Shown: positions 1-9,090, counted from the first letter of the stretch. The stretch is DNA of 45,488 nt from Actinomycetes bacterium (GCA_021817065.1 JAKAWH010000007.1:1-45488); one strand, 5' to 3'. Notes: a model not told the origin generated them from the letters alone. Numbers and translations: made by a program.

Positions 1-135
1 TCCAGGACGGCCCGGAGGGCCGCCGCTTGCGGCCGGAGCGTAGAGGAGGTCCTTGACGCCGGGGAGGAGCCGGCTGCTACTCCCAATCTGTCTCGGCGAA
101 ATAGCCTTGACAGCTATAGGAGCATCCCGTGTCAT
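1..135 (-). CDS. possible partial CDS running off the left edge
   Basis: An open frame of 45 codons begins with ATG at 133-135 and runs off the left edge without a stop. It starts MTRDAPIAVKAI and continues through LLPGVKDLLYAP. Third codon positions become GC-rich after about codon 20, as in real genes here, and GGGGA lies about three bases before the ATG, which is closer than usual for a ribosome binding site. I do not recognise the family. It could equally be a chance open frame in GC-rich DNA. Confidence 0.3.
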   Translation of the reverse strand, partial: MTRDAPIAVKAISPRQIGSSSRLLPGVKDLLYAPAASGGPPGRPG

Positions 136-251
136 CGATCCCCGAAAGACCTGGCCCGGCCGCTGGAGGGACCGCCGGAAAATGCGTTGACAAACTCTTG
201 ACATTATCCATCGGGAGTCGATGGGAGAATCCGTAAACTCCCTGTGTAAAC

Positions 252-329
252 TGGTCGGGCTGCCGGGATTTGAACCCGGGACCTCTTGACCCCCAGTCAA
301 GCGCGCTAACCAAGCTGCGCCACAGCCCG
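252..329 (-). tRNA. tRNA-Pro (anticodon GGG)
   Basis: Read on the minus strand, the acceptor arm CGGGCTG pairs with CAGCCCG. The T arm contains GGTTCAAAT inside a CCGGG/CCCGG stem. The anticodon stem CTTGA/TCAAG encloses the loop CTGGGGG, giving anticodon GGG for proline. The discriminator A at 255 is followed by an encoded CCA (254-252). No strong terminator follows; a weak 6-bp hairpin (CCATCG/CGATGG, 208-224) lies downstream without a T tract. Confidence 0.96.
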
Positions 330-416
330 TGGGCACTCCCCGCTTCCCCTCCGGCGGAATGCGACCGGGAGACAGCCTAGCCGGGTAGAGGGAGGAGCCC
401 GGCAGGACGGCACCAC

Positions 417-453
417 CGGGACATCGGGACATCGGGACATCGGGACATCGGGA
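417..453. repeat. 8-bp tandem repeat, about 4.6 copies
   Basis: The unit CGGGACAT repeats head to tail from 417, with a final partial unit. It lies between the tRNA-Pro gene and the 3' end of the zinc-ribbon gene. This is a slippage-prone simple repeat with no visible coding role. It may vary in copy number between strains. Confidence 0.9.
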
Positions 454-482
454 AGCCAGGATCCGCGAAACCAAACCAGCGA

Positions 483-683
483 TCAGTGCACGTGGTGGAC
501 CAACCAGTCGATCCCCTGGCCGATCCGGTAGAGAAGGTAGACAGCGGTGCCCACCACCAGGAACTTGAAGTGCCACGGAACCGGCGCCTTCGTGGCGAGC
601 ACCTCCCCGCAGGCGGGACAACGGCCCTCCGCGTCCAGATCGCCATCCTCCTGGAACCGGGCGCATTTCTCACAGAAGGGCAC
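483..683 (-). CDS. small zinc-ribbon membrane protein
   Basis: A 66-residue protein. The N-terminal half holds two Cys-x-x-Cys knuckles (CEKC near residues 4-7 and CPAC near 22-25), a pattern that usually binds one zinc ion. The C-terminal half is one hydrophobic segment (FKFLVVGTAVYLLY) followed by a short His-containing tail. It lies 9 bp after the stop of the SpoIIE-family gene on the same strand and is probably the last gene of the der operon. Similar zinc-ribbon plus membrane-helix miniproteins are common in actinobacteria and have no assigned function. A membrane-anchored adaptor role is only a guess. Confidence 0.75.
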   Translation of the reverse strand: MPFCEKCARFQEDGDLDAEGRCPACGEVLATKAPVPWHFKFLVVGTAVYLLYRIGQGIDWLVHHVH

Positions 684-692
684 GGCAGATCG

Positions 693-1811
693 TTAGCCGC
701 ACTTGATCGCCAGCACCGCCACGTCGTCGGAAAAAGGCTGCGCCGCAAAATCGCGAGCGGTCTCCACCAGCGACGCGCACAGTGCAGTGACCGGCTGGCG
801 CGGATCGCGCGCGAGAGCCGATGCCACTCGCTCCTCACCGAAAAGCTCCTGACCCGATCGTGCCTCCACCAGGCCGTCGGTGTACAGGAGAAGGACGTCC
901 CCCTGCTCCATCGGAATCTCTCGTGAAAAATAGGTCGCGTGGGGATCGAGGGCGAGGATCGGACCCGTGGCACGCAGCGGCCGAACATCCCCAGCGTGAA
1001 ACAGCCAGGCCGCCGGATGGCCCGCCGAGGCGAATCGCAGGCTTCCGGCCAATTGGTCGAAGACCACCAGACACACCGAGACCATCTCCTCGTTGCGTCC
1101 CTGCGCCTGCCCCTGGGCGCTCACCACCGCGTTCAGCTCTTCAAGCACCTGCCCGGGGTCTCGGAACTGGCGGAGGAACACTCGCAGCAGGTTCTTCACC
1201 TGAAATGCGGTGATCGACGGATCGACCCCGTGTCCGGTCACGTCACCGATGGCAGCGGCAAGCCGGTTGGGCGAGGTGGGGAAAATGTCGTAGAAATCGC
1301 CTGCCATCGCCCCGGCACCCGGCTGGTAGTGGTGCGCGATCTCGAAGCCTTCGATGTCGGGCAGCCTCTCGGGCGCAAGACGTTCGGACCATCGCAGCGG
1401 AGCCAGCTCCTGCTGGGCGAGCACCTCCTGGGCGCGGTGTTCCAAGGTTGCCCGCGCCTCGATCAGCCGGGCCTCCCGCATCAGCTTGCCCCCGGCAGCC
1501 ACCGTGACAACGACCAGGAAGCCGACGCCGACGAAGGGCCACCCCGCCCAAGGCGCCCGAAGGAAGGCTGCTGCGAGAGCGGCAGCCCCTACCACCCCGT
1601 AGAGAAACGCGAGATGAAGGCTCTTCAGGTGCGCTGATCGGGCAAGGTGCAGCGCGTCCCGATCGCCGTCGTGATCGGTCCGGCCCCGGCGCCGCAGGTA
1701 TTCGGCGATGTTGACCTGGCTCCGGGCGAGTCGTGCCGCAGATCGTCCCCATACAACGCTCGCCACGAAACACAGAGCGGCAACCCCTAGGAATGGTGGG
1801 TTATGCACCAT
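693..1811 (-). CDS. membrane SpoIIE/PP2C-type serine phosphatase (RsbU-like)
   Basis: 372 residues. Hydrophobic segments lie near 8-23, 68-87 and 90-108. A helical linker leads to a SpoIIE (PPM) phosphatase domain from about residue 150. Metal-binding signatures are visible: AGDFYDIF (Asp172), GDVTGHG (Asp190), LYTDGLVEA, and FSDDVAVL near the C-terminus. Proteins of this family dephosphorylate anti-anti-sigma factors and so control alternative sigma factors. No RsbV/RsbW partner is visible in the window, so the substrate must be elsewhere. The ATG lies a few bases after the der stop, which suggests co-transcription. There is no PAS or GAF sensor, so the membrane segment may be the sensing part. 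Confidence 0.9.
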   Translation of the reverse strand: MVHNPPFLGVAALCFVASVVWGRSAARLARSQVNIAEYLRRRGRTDHDGDRDALHLARSAHLKSLHLAFLYGVVGAAALAAAFLRAPWAGWPFVGVGFLVVVTVAAGGKLMREARLIEARATLEHRAQEVLAQQELAPLRWSERLAPERLPDIEGFEIAHHYQPGAGAMAGDFYDIFPTSPNRLAAAIGDVTGHGVDPSITAFQVKNLLRVFLRQFRDPGQVLEELNAVVSAQGQAQGRNEEMVSVCLVVFDQLAGSLRFASAGHPAAWLFHAGDVRPLRATGPILALDPHATYFSREIPMEQGDVLLLYTDGLVEARSGQELFGEERVASALARDPRQPVTALCASLVETARDFAAQPFSDDVAVLAIKCG

Positions 1812-1815
1812 CAGC

Positions 1816-3207
1816 TCATCTCCGGCGGACGCGCAGCTTGAGGGGCGTTGGACCGAAGCCGAACTTCTCCCGAATGGTCCGCTCGATGTAGCGAACGTAA
1901 GGCGGCGGAAGCGCTCGATTGGCGAAAAGAGTAAAAGTCGGTGGATTCACCGCTCCCTGGGTCGCGTAGAGAATGCGCGCGCCATGCGGAGCCGGCTGGG
2001 CAGCCTGCGCGTCGGCCACCACCCGATTCACCTCCGCGGTCGGAACTCGGCGCCGGTACGCCTCGACTGCCAAGCCCAGCGCGGGCAATAGCTTGTGTAC
2101 CCCCAATCCGGTCAGAGCGCTGACCTTGATCACCGGTGCATATGCGAGAAAGCTGAGCCGGTCGCTAATCTCTCCCGACACTTCCGCACGCCTCTCCGCG
2201 TCGAGCATCTCCCACTTGTTGAGCACCATCACCACCGGGCTTCCCGCCGCGTCGATGCGCTCAGCCAGACGCTGGTCCTGGTGCGTCACCCCTGCCGACG
2301 CGTCGATCACCAGGAGCGACACGTCTGCCTCGTCGATGGCCGACAGTGCGCGCACCAACGAGTAGTACTCAGCACCGCTCGTTTGGCGTGACTTGCGACG
2401 CAGTCCGGCGGTGTCCACGAATCTGATCGCGCCGTCCGCGGTCTCAACCACCGTGTCGATACTGTCGCGGGTGGTTCCCGGTTCGTCGTGGACGATGGAC
2501 CGAGCCTCCCCCACCATCCGATTGAACAGGGTCGACTTTCCCACGTTGGGTCGCCCTACGATAGCCACTCTTTCCTCGCGGAACGTCGGTGCAGATCCAT
2601 CGCCGGTCGGAATCCCGGGCGCTTCGGCCTCCAGCCCCGGCGCTGGAGGCAGCAGGGCGACGATCGCATCGAGGAGGTCACCAGAGCCTCGTCCGTGCAG
2701 AGCGCTCACCAGGTGGACGCCATTGAAGCCGAGGCGCGCGGCCTCCCATCCGTCCGGCTCCTGCGCCTGCGAATCGACCTTGTTGGCGACCACGAGCACC
2801 GGAACGTTCTTGCGCCGGAGCATGTGGGCAGCGGCCTCGTCCTCCTGGGTGATCCCCACAGTGGCGTCGACGACCAGCAAGACCAGGTCCGACGCGTCGG
2901 CAGCACGGGCTGCCTGCTCGCTCACCTTGGCGTCCAGCGAGCTCCCGCTGCCTCCCACCTGCAAGGCATCCTTGCTCGCCGGCTTTCCGGCCGCCACTCC
3001 TTCTTTGCTCGCCGGCTTTCCGGCCGATGACCACCCTCCGGTGTCCACGAGATCGAAGTGGACGCCCGACCAATCGGCAGGCACCACCTTGCGGTCGCGG
3101 GTCACCCCCGCAAAAGAATCGGTGACCGCGTCCCTCCTCCCGGAGAGGCGATTGACCAGGGACGACTTTCCCACGTTGGGCCGGCCAACCACGGCCACGA
3201 CTGACAC
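1816..3207 (-). CDS. der: ribosome biogenesis GTPase Der (EngA)
   Basis: A 463-residue essential-type double GTPase for 50S subunit maturation. Two G domains are clear. The first P-loop is GRPNVGKSS at residues 8-16, followed by DTGGW. The second is GRPNVGKST, followed by DTAGLRRKS and NKWE. A C-terminal KH-like domain ends in LKLRVRRR. The start is GTG at 3207, six bases after a TANNNT element, so the mRNA is probably leaderless. Domain 1 carries an unusual insert after DTGGW containing two 11-residue units, AGKPASKEGVA and AGKPASKDALQ, ahead of the usual 'EQAARAADASDLVLLVVDA' stretch. The adjacent phosphatase gene is probably in the same transcript. Confidence 0.97.
   Translation of the reverse strand: MSVVAVVGRPNVGKSSLVNRLSGRRDAVTDSFAGVTRDRKVVPADWSGVHFDLVDTGGWSSAGKPASKEGVAAGKPASKDALQVGGSGSSLDAKVSEQAARAADASDLVLLVVDATVGITQEDEAAAHMLRRKNVPVLVVANKVDSQAQEPDGWEAARLGFNGVHLVSALHGRGSGDLLDAIVALLPPAPGLEAEAPGIPTGDGSAPTFREERVAIVGRPNVGKSTLFNRMVGEARSIVHDEPGTTRDSIDTVVETADGAIRFVDTAGLRRKSRQTSGAEYYSLVRALSAIDEADVSLLVIDASAGVTHQDQRLAERIDAAGSPVVMVLNKWEMLDAERRAEVSGEISDRLSFLAYAPVIKVSALTGLGVHKLLPALGLAVEAYRRRVPTAEVNRVVADAQAAQPAPHGARILYATQGAVNPPTFTLFANRALPPPYVRYIERTIREKFGFGPTPLKLRVRRR
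2972..3026. repeat. 33-bp-period direct repeat inside der
   Basis: A 22-bp sequence occurs identically at 2972-2993 and 3005-3026, in frame with period 33 bp (11 codons). It encodes the duplicated AGKPASK peptide in G domain 1 of Der. In-frame slippage or duplication is the simplest origin. Confidence 0.9.
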
Positions 3208-3212
3208 GAGAC

Positions 3213-3219
3213 TAACCTA
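3213..3219. promoter_or_regulatory. overlapping bidirectional -10 element between der and ispH
   Basis: The heptamer TAACCTA reads TAACCT on the plus strand, 7 nt before the ispH GTG. It reads TAGGTT on the minus strand, 6 nt before the der GTG. Both fit TANNNT -10 elements spaced for leaderless transcription. The whole gap between the two start codons is 18 bp, so neither gene has room for a separate 5' UTR. No convincing -35 is visible on either strand. The spacing is observed; promoter activity is inferred. Confidence 0.65.
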
Positions 3220-3225
3220 CCTGGT

Positions 3226-4317
3226 GTGAAGGTCGACAAAGTCCTCTTGGCAGAGCCGAGGGGATTCTGCGCCGGCGTGGAGATGGCAATCAAGGCGCTC
3301 GCCTGGATGGTTCGGATCTTCGACCCGCCGGTGTACTGCTACCACGAGATCGTGCACAACCAGGTAGTGGTGGACCGCTTCCGCGCCCTGGGGGTGGTAT
3401 TCGTCGACGACGTTGCCGAGGTCCCCCCGGGTGCCCCGATCATGCTCTCGGCTCACGGCTCCGCCCCCGAAGTGATCTTCGAGGCTCGCCGCCGCGGAGG
3501 AGTGGTGGTCAATTCGGTATGCCCTCTGGTCACCAAGGTCCATCACGAGATGAAGGTTCGTGCCACCAAGGGCTACACGGTCATCTACGTCGGCCACAAG
3601 GGCCACGAGGAAGCCATCGGCACCATGGCGGTCGCCCCCTCGTCGGTTCGGTTGGTCGAGCACGAAGAGGACGTCGACACCCTGGAGCTTCCCGAGGGAC
3701 CACTGGCCTTGCTGGCCCAGACCACGCTCAGCCATGACGAATGGTCAGGGATCGTAGAACGTGCCCAGGAGAAGTTCGGGGACCTGTGGATGCCCACCCG
3801 GGGCGACCTTTGCTTCGCCACGACCAACCGGCAGGGCGCACTCAAGGCGATCGCAGGTGAAGTTGGAACGGTTGTAGTGATCGGTTCCGCCAATTCTTCC
3901 AACACCATCGCCCTTGAAAAGGTTGCGCGTGCCGTCGGACCCTCACGGGTCATCCGGGTCAATGCAGCATCGGAGCTTCCCGACGACATCGAGGGAACCA
4001 TAGCGGTGACCGCCGGCGCCTCGGCTCCCGAAGAACTGGTCCAGCAGGTCATCCAGCGGCTCGCGCCCACCAACGGCGTGGAGACCGTCCGCAATATCGA
4101 TGAAGACGAGTACTTCCCGCCGCCCCGCGAATTGCGCGACCTGATGCGAGCGCTCGCCGGTGCCCTCGCTCTAGGGCTCGGAGGAACGGTCGGCCCGGCG
4201 GGATCAGCGAGTGCGAGAACCGGCGCCGATGAGCCGGATGCGGTCGTGCGCTCAGAGGTCCTCGACGACGATCGCCAAGTCACCGCATCGGACGTACTCG
4301 CCGCTCTGGCGCCCTGA
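3226..4317 (+). CDS. ispH: 4-hydroxy-3-methylbut-2-enyl diphosphate reductase (IspH/LytB)
   Basis: The last enzyme of the non-mevalonate (MEP) pathway, making IPP and DMAPP from HMBPP with a [4Fe-4S] cluster. The three cluster cysteines are Cys15 (RGFCAGV), Cys99 (NSVCPLV) and Cys196 (DLCFATTNRQ). Substrate-binding His44 (EIVHN), His77 (SAHGS) and the GHKGHEEA stretch are present. The family core ends near residue 300 (DEDEYFPPPRELRDLM). A further tail of about 50 residues, rich in Ala, Gly and Asp, has no family counterpart I know. The GTG start at 3226 lies 7 nt after a TANNNT element, with no Shine-Dalgarno. The MEP route fits an actinobacterium. Confidence 0.97.
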   Translation: MKVDKVLLAEPRGFCAGVEMAIKALAWMVRIFDPPVYCYHEIVHNQVVVDRFRALGVVFVDDVAEVPPGAPIMLSAHGSAPEVIFEARRRGGVVVNSVCPLVTKVHHEMKVRATKGYTVIYVGHKGHEEAIGTMAVAPSSVRLVEHEEDVDTLELPEGPLALLAQTTLSHDEWSGIVERAQEKFGDLWMPTRGDLCFATTNRQGALKAIAGEVGTVVVIGSANSSNTIALEKVARAVGPSRVIRVNAASELPDDIEGTIAVTAGASAPEELVQQVIQRLAPTNGVETVRNIDEDEYFPPPRELRDLMRALAGALALGLGGTVGPAGSASARTGADEPDAVVRSEVLDDDRQVTASDVLAALAP

Positions 4318-4342
4318 TACGTTGCAGCACCGCTTACGCCGT

Positions 4343-5848
4343 GTGCCGGTGTCGCGGGGTGTGCGGGTGTCGCGGGGTGTGGCACGGCGGGCGCGACGCC
4401 GGATCGGAGCAATCGCCCTCGCCACCGGCGCTCTTTTCGCCTCCGGATGCTCAGGCAGCTCACCATCTGCCGGGAAGACCACCACGACCGCCTCGGCGTC
4501 CGTCCAGGTTGCGAATCCGCCAACGACGACAAGTCCCTCGTCGGCAGGCGCCTGGACTACCTATGGAGGCACAGCCGATCGGGCGGGTATCGACACCACT
4601 TCCCCGCCCGCTACCACCGTCTCGCCCGCATGGACGGTGCCGATCGACGGAAGCGTTTACGCGCAGCCGCTCGTGGTGAAGAGCCAGGTGATCGTCGCAT
4701 CGGAGACCGATACAGTAACCGCAGTGGACGTTGACACAGGCAAAGTCAACTGGAGCCGGTCCCTCGGCACGCCGGTTCCCGGCTCGAGCCTGCCCTGCGG
4801 CAATATAGATCCCTCCGGGATAACCGGGACCCCGGTTGCAGACCCCATGTCGGGGAAGCTCTGGGTGGTGGCGTCGCTGGCCGGAAACCCGGCTGCGACT
4901 TCAGGAGGGCAGCCGCCGGCCACGGCACTCCCCGCCAGCACCACGATCTCCCACGTCCTTTTCACCATTAGCCTTTCCACCGGGGCCGTTCTCGCGCAAC
5001 GCCCAATCGACCCGTCGGGTGCCGACCCCACCACCGAGCAGCAGCGTGGAGCCCTTGCACTCGCCAACGGGTACGTGTACGTGCCGTTCGGGGGGCTTTT
5101 CGGCGATTGCGGCGCATATCACGGCTACGTCGTCGGCGTGCCGATCTCCGGATCGGCTCCCGCCATTCAGTTCGAGGCAGATGCCGGCAACGGTGCGGGC
5201 ATCTGGTATCCGGCAGGTCCTGCGGTGGTGGGGAGCGGGGAGCTTCTGGTCGCAACCGGCAATGGCACCTCCAATGCCCCCGACCAATCCAACTCGGTCC
5301 TCCTCCTCTCCCAGCAACTCGGCGTCCTCGGGCTATTCACACCAACCGATTCAGCTTCACTCAGCTCCTCTGATCTGGACCTGGGCTCGACCGATCCGAT
5401 CGAGGTCGGAGATGGCCACGTCTTCATCGCGGGGAAGCAGGGGGTGGGCTACCTCCTAGCAGTTGCCCATCTCGGCGGCACCGGTGGGCAACTCTTCGCG
5501 GGGCAAGTGTGCAATGGCGGAGGCCAGGCGATCGGCGGGAGCGTCTACGTCGATGGGAAGATCGTGGTCTCCTGCACGAACGGGCTGGTGGCGCTCACCC
5601 TGCAGGGAACCGGGTTCTCGCCAGCCTGGACGGCGGGGACCGGATTGGCCGGTCCCCCGATTGTCTCCGGGGGCCATGTCTGGTTCGTGGACATCGACGC
5701 GGGAAGCCTGGTGGCAGTCGACCCCGGCTCCGGCAGGACCACCCAGGTGCTCGACATAGGCGCTGCGGTCCACCTGGAGAGCCCGGCTGCCGCAGATGGG
5801 AAGATCTATGTCGTTGCGGGAGGCAAGCTCCAGGCATTCGACGAGTAG
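4343..5848 (+). CDS. lipoprotein with PQQ-like beta-propeller
   Basis: About 501 residues from GTG 4343; longer starts would overlap ispH. A basic N-terminus precedes a hydrophobic stretch and a lipobox (LFASGC), predicting export and lipidation. After a Thr/Ser/Pro-rich linker come repeated propeller blades, for example AQPLVVKSQVIVASETDTVTAV, GKVNW, ANGYVYVPFGG and AADGKIYVVAGGKLQAFDE. These resemble PQQ-dependent dehydrogenase or BamB-type repeats. I see no clear quinone-binding or calcium-binding residues, so an enzymatic role is not supported; a structural or binding role is as likely. The first codons contain an 18-bp-period repeat (GTGTCGCGGGGTGT twice), so the exact start is uncertain. 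Confidence 0.8.
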   Translation: MPVSRGVRVSRGVARRARRRIGAIALATGALFASGCSGSSPSAGKTTTTASASVQVANPPTTTSPSSAGAWTTYGGTADRAGIDTTSPPATTVSPAWTVPIDGSVYAQPLVVKSQVIVASETDTVTAVDVDTGKVNWSRSLGTPVPGSSLPCGNIDPSGITGTPVADPMSGKLWVVASLAGNPAATSGGQPPATALPASTTISHVLFTISLSTGAVLAQRPIDPSGADPTTEQQRGALALANGYVYVPFGGLFGDCGAYHGYVVGVPISGSAPAIQFEADAGNGAGIWYPAGPAVVGSGELLVATGNGTSNAPDQSNSVLLLSQQLGVLGLFTPTDSASLSSSDLDLGSTDPIEVGDGHVFIAGKQGVGYLLAVAHLGGTGGQLFAGQVCNGGGQAIGGSVYVDGKIVVSCTNGLVALTLQGTGFSPAWTAGTGLAGPPIVSGGHVWFVDIDAGSLVAVDPGSGRTTQVLDIGAAVHLESPAAADGKIYVVAGGKLQAFDE

Positions 5849-5868
5849 GTACTGCGCCTAAGCAATGC

Positions 5869-5885
5869 GCCCGGTACCGCCGGGC
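5869..5885. terminator. hairpin between convergent genes (candidate terminator)
   Basis: GCCCGG-TACCG-CCGGGC is a perfect 6-bp stem with a 5-nt loop. It lies in the 55-bp gap between the convergent propeller-lipoprotein and GH38 genes. There is no T tract, so intrinsic termination is uncertain. Confidence 0.4.
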
Positions 5886-5903
5886 TCGGCAATCCGAACC
5901 GGC

Positions 5904-8360
5904 CTACCCGTGCCTCACCAACCTCACCGAGGCGATGCCGCCCTCCATGGTGATAGTGGTGGCATCCCCGTCGACGGCCAGATCGGCGATGTCCCGCTCG
6001 CGCCCGTCGCACAGGGAAGCTCCCGCGAGGGGTGTCCCCGGCCAGCGAAGGCGCACTGGAACCGGTTCCCCGAGAGTGGAGGCGAGGCGGACCACCACCC
6101 CCTGGCCGCGATCGGCCGGTTTGGCGGCGAGAACCGCCACCTCCTCGTTGTCCACCTCGAAAAGCCGGTCCGCCCGGAACGAGTGGCCCGACCTCCCGCT
6201 CCGTGACCAGGCAAACTCCCGCGCCCGATACACGAGGCGGTTGGCTCGCCAATCTCCCTGCTCGGTGAAACAGAGCGCCAAGTCGACCGAGTGAGGCCCG
6301 GGGTCGTGTCCCCGAGCGGGGAAGCCAGGAATGGGCAGCACCCGGCAGAAGCGCTCCTTGGTGGCGTTACGCATGAGGACCACCTCCAAGGTCGATGTCT
6401 CCCGCCGCAGAGCGACCGCACCCGGCAGGGCAAGGAACACCGCCAGGCCGGAACCATGTCCTCGGGCGACGTCAGGGACCAGACCGGAAGAGCTTCCGCC
6501 CAGGTGCACGAACGACTGCACCGGCCAGAACGACGGGTCGAAGACGTTCCCCGCCGGGCGGCTCACCACGCCTCCGGGAACGTCGGTAACCAACCGTTCG
6601 CCACACGGTAAGAGGGGGAAAAGGCAGGTCACCGTGCGATCATCCCGCACCCTGTACTCGAAGCGCGCCTCCAGGTGGGCGCGCCCCGGCTCGGAACCAG
6701 ACAGCACCCGCACCCGCCGGATGAGCGGCGCCCCGTCCACCTCGCACGACGAGTTAACTTCCACTCCACCCGCGACCTCGCGCACGGTGAGCTCGGCGGC
6801 CCGGTCGGACGCCCGGGCGCAGCATGCGAAGACACCGCCCTTGTATTCCATTCCCATCCTCCACAGCCCCCCGGTGTCTTCGTAGCTGAGCACGTCAAAA
6901 AGCGGGCCGGCTCCGGACAAGGGCCGGCCATCGGAGCACTCCACTGCGACGATCGAACCGCCCTTTTCCCCGTCGAACACCGCCTTCCCCCAACCGGCCG
7001 TGACTTCTACCCGGGCACCGTCGCGAGTCCACGAAACAGGTGACGATTCCCCTCCTGCGTACGGTCCGGCAGCGGAGGCGGGAAGCCACGACCCGACTTC
7101 CTCCACCCGTCGGAGCGCCCCGTCGAGCCACGGCAACTGCTCCTTGCGCACCACCCGATCCGTCCCGGTCCCGGTCACGAAGTCGTGGTGGTTGGAAGTG
7201 GTGGCGATCCACCACGGATCGACCAGCTCCTTGCGCACCCGCTCGAGCACCTCCGAATCGCCGGAAGCGATTGCGCCTGTCTCAGCGGAAAGCAGGGCGG
7301 CCACCAGCTTCCGGCAACGGCTCTTCACGGTGGTACGCGACGCGTAGAAGCCGGCGAAGTAGGGATTGGGATCGAAGTCGATCACCGGGAGGCGGTCACG
7401 ATGGCACCCCACCAAGGCGAGGTAATCATCGAGACCGGCATTGACCACCCAGGTGCCGGTTGCCGGGTACCGAACCCGATTGTAGCGATCGAGCAGATCC
7501 ACCAATCGGTGGATGGGAGCAGAGAAGTCGAAGCCGATCGGGCAGAGCATGTAGGGGGTGCGGGCGTGGCGGGAAAGCTTGGCGACGTAGCCTGCCACCC
7601 TCTTGGCGACATGGGCCTCGGTCCGGAAAGGAACCGCCGCCGGCGCTCCGGCAACCCGGGTGAACCCGGCGTGGGCGATCAGCTCCCCCATCCCGTACCC
7701 GTAGGCGACCCAATGGGCAAGGATCTCCGAGCCGTCCGGCCCGCGCCAGACGAAATCCTGGGTCTTTTGCTCCTTCATGAGTAGCTCGGCACTGCTGCCG
7801 GTTCGGGGAAAGTTCCGGCCCGATTCGGTCTCACATCCAAGGAAGAACTGCCCGTCGATACGGCACACCGCCACCCCGGTGACCCCGACTGCGCTCATGA
7901 TGGCCGGCATGGCCGGAGTGTGCCCGAAGGAGTCGGGGAAGTAGGCGACCTCCGGCTCGACGGTCATCCCATTGGCCCGGTACCACTCCTGACCTACCAG
8001 GTAGTCACGCACCAGTGCCTCGGTGGAGGGAATGATCGTGTCGGGGGTTGTCACCCCCGAACCCATCAGGCGCAGCCGTCCGGAGTTCACCAGTTCCCGG
8101 ATGGCATCCTGCCGATCGGGCCGTTTCTCCCAGTACATCCGGAGGAAGAACGCGCACTCGACGCCGTACACCCGTCTCGGCTCTTCGATGAGCGCGGCTA
8201 GTGCCTGATCGAGATTCCGCCGCACCCTCAGGCGGAAGTACCCCCGGGAGGTGAGCATCCAGTCGGGGTCCCAGTGACTCGACTCGGTGATGACAAGAAC
8301 CTTCTCGGCATCCGATGGAATATTCAGCCGGCCGCGCAGGGCCGCTTCCGTTCCGACCAT
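5904..8360 (-). CDS. glycoside hydrolase family 38 (alpha-mannosidase-like)
   Basis: 818 residues from ATG 8360. An N-terminal GH38 domain begins [11 protein letters not shown] (metal ligands His29 and Asp31) and contains [13 protein letters not shown] with the expected nucleophile Asp143. Further metal and active-site positions lie around NHHDFVTGT. The C-terminal beta-rich part carries INPWWI-like and late sandwich segments of the family. The annotated start avoids an open extension antisense to msrA. It is supported by TAGCAT seven bases upstream, a leaderless -10. The enzyme should cleave alpha-mannosides, perhaps mannose-containing glycans or glycolipids. There is no signal peptide, so it probably acts in the cytoplasm. 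Substrate is unproven. Confidence 0.9.
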   Translation of the reverse strand: MVGTEAALRGRLNIPSDAEKVLVITESSHWDPDWMLTSRGYFRLRVRRNLDQALAALIEEPRRVYGVECAFFLRMYWEKRPDRQDAIRELVNSGRLRLMGSGVTTPDTIIPSTEALVRDYLVGQEWYRANGMTVEPEVAYFPDSFGHTPAMPAIMSAVGVTGVAVCRIDGQFFLGCETESGRNFPRTGSSAELLMKEQKTQDFVWRGPDGSEILAHWVAYGYGMGELIAHAGFTRVAGAPAAVPFRTEAHVAKRVAGYVAKLSRHARTPYMLCPIGFDFSAPIHRLVDLLDRYNRVRYPATGTWVVNAGLDDYLALVGCHRDRLPVIDFDPNPYFAGFYASRTTVKSRCRKLVAALLSAETGAIASGDSEVLERVRKELVDPWWIATTSNHHDFVTGTGTDRVVRKEQLPWLDGALRRVEEVGSWLPASAAGPYAGGESSPVSWTRDGARVEVTAGWGKAVFDGEKGGSIVAVECSDGRPLSGAGPLFDVLSYEDTGGLWRMGMEYKGGVFACCARASDRAAELTVREVAGGVEVNSSCEVDGAPLIRRVRVLSGSEPGRAHLEARFEYRVRDDRTVTCLFPLLPCGERLVTDVPGGVVSRPAGNVFDPSFWPVQSFVHLGGSSSGLVPDVARGHGSGLAVFLALPGAVALRRETSTLEVVLMRNATKERFCRVLPIPGFPARGHDPGPHSVDLALCFTEQGDWRANRLVYRAREFAWSRSGRSGHSFRADRLFEVDNEEVAVLAAKPADRGQGVVVRLASTLGEPVPVRLRWPGTPLAGASLCDGRERDIADLAVDGDATTITMEGGIASVRLVRHG

Positions 8361-8367
8361 TGCCGCG

Positions 8368-8373
8368 ATGCTA
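8368..8373 (-). promoter_or_regulatory. -10 element (TAGCAT) for the GH38 gene
   Basis: Minus-strand TAGCAT is followed by 7 nt and then ATG at 8360. It fits a leaderless promoter and supports the chosen start. Confidence 0.5.
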
Positions 8374-8405
8374 ACGGCCTGGACGGGCGCGCGAGACTGG
8401 AGCCG

Positions 8406-9002
8406 GTGAGCCTCCTTCTCCCGGATTCGACCCACTTCGTCAACGGCCATCGCCTCCAACCACCGTTCCCCGGCGGGATGGAACAAGCGGTGTTCGGCAT
8501 GGGGTGCTTCTGGGGAGCCGAGCGCCGGTTCTGGCAAGCCGCTGGCGTATGGACCACTGCGGTCGGCTATGCAGGCGGAACCACCTCCGCCCCCACCTAC
8601 CGTGAGGTGTGCTCGGGCAGAACCGGCCACTGCGAAGTGGTCCTGGCGGTGTTCGATCCGGTGGTCATCTCCTACCGCGAAATGTTGCGCCTTTTCTGGG
8701 AAGGTCACGACCCAACCCAAGGAATGCGGCAGGGCAATGACTTAGGAACCCAGTACCGATCGGTTATCCACTGCCTCACCGACCTACAGCGGGACGAGGC
8801 GGAAGCCAGCCGCAATGCCTACCAGCCTGTGCTCACCGCGGCGCGCTACGGACCGATCACCACCCAGATCGTCTACCCGGCTCCTCCCTTCTTCTGGGCG
8901 GAGGAATACCACCAGCAGTACCTCGCCAAGAATCCGGGGGGGTACTGCGGCCTCGGCAGCACAGGGGTGTCCTGCCCGATCGGGGTGTCCCCGGCCGGCT
9001 GA
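8406..9002 (+). CDS. msrA: peptide-methionine (S)-S-oxide reductase MsrA
   Basis: 198 residues from GTG 8406, with GGAG about 4 bases upstream. It repairs oxidised methionine in proteins. The catalytic motif GCFWGAER places the active Cys at residue 34. The recycling cysteines are Cys181 (GYCGLG) and Cys190 (VSCPIG), so this is a three-Cys, thioredoxin-dependent type. The conserved HDPTQ, GTQYRS and [16 protein letters not shown] stretches are all present. It diverges from the GH38 gene across 45 bp. The N-terminal HFVNGHRL segment is typical of longer bacterial MsrA proteins and supports this start over the longer open frame. Confidence 0.96.
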   Translation: MSLLLPDSTHFVNGHRLQPPFPGGMEQAVFGMGCFWGAERRFWQAAGVWTTAVGYAGGTTSAPTYREVCSGRTGHCEVVLAVFDPVVISYREMLRLFWEGHDPTQGMRQGNDLGTQYRSVIHCLTDLQRDEAEASRNAYQPVLTAARYGPITTQIVYPAPPFFWAEEYHQQYLAKNPGGYCGLGSTGVSCPIGVSPAG

Positions 9003-9090
9003 TCGGCCCGCTACCGCCCGCTCTCCGGGGCGAACGTCCGGCAAGGGTCCGGTCTTCTACCTGCTAGGAGCGCATTTTCCAGGGTGAACC

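Noticed and set aside
187-203. Pair of TTGACA boxes on the plus strand
   Set aside because: No -10 element lies at the right distance and no plus-strand gene follows; chance matches in a lower-GC gap.
77-313. 78-codon open frame on the minus strand
   Set aside because: It begins inside tRNA-Pro and has no family features; it is a by-product of tRNA and GC-rich sequence.
8361-8720. 120-residue N-terminal extension of the GH38 gene
   Set aside because: It lies antisense within msrA, lacks GH38 similarity, and the ATG at 8360 has a fitting -10 element.
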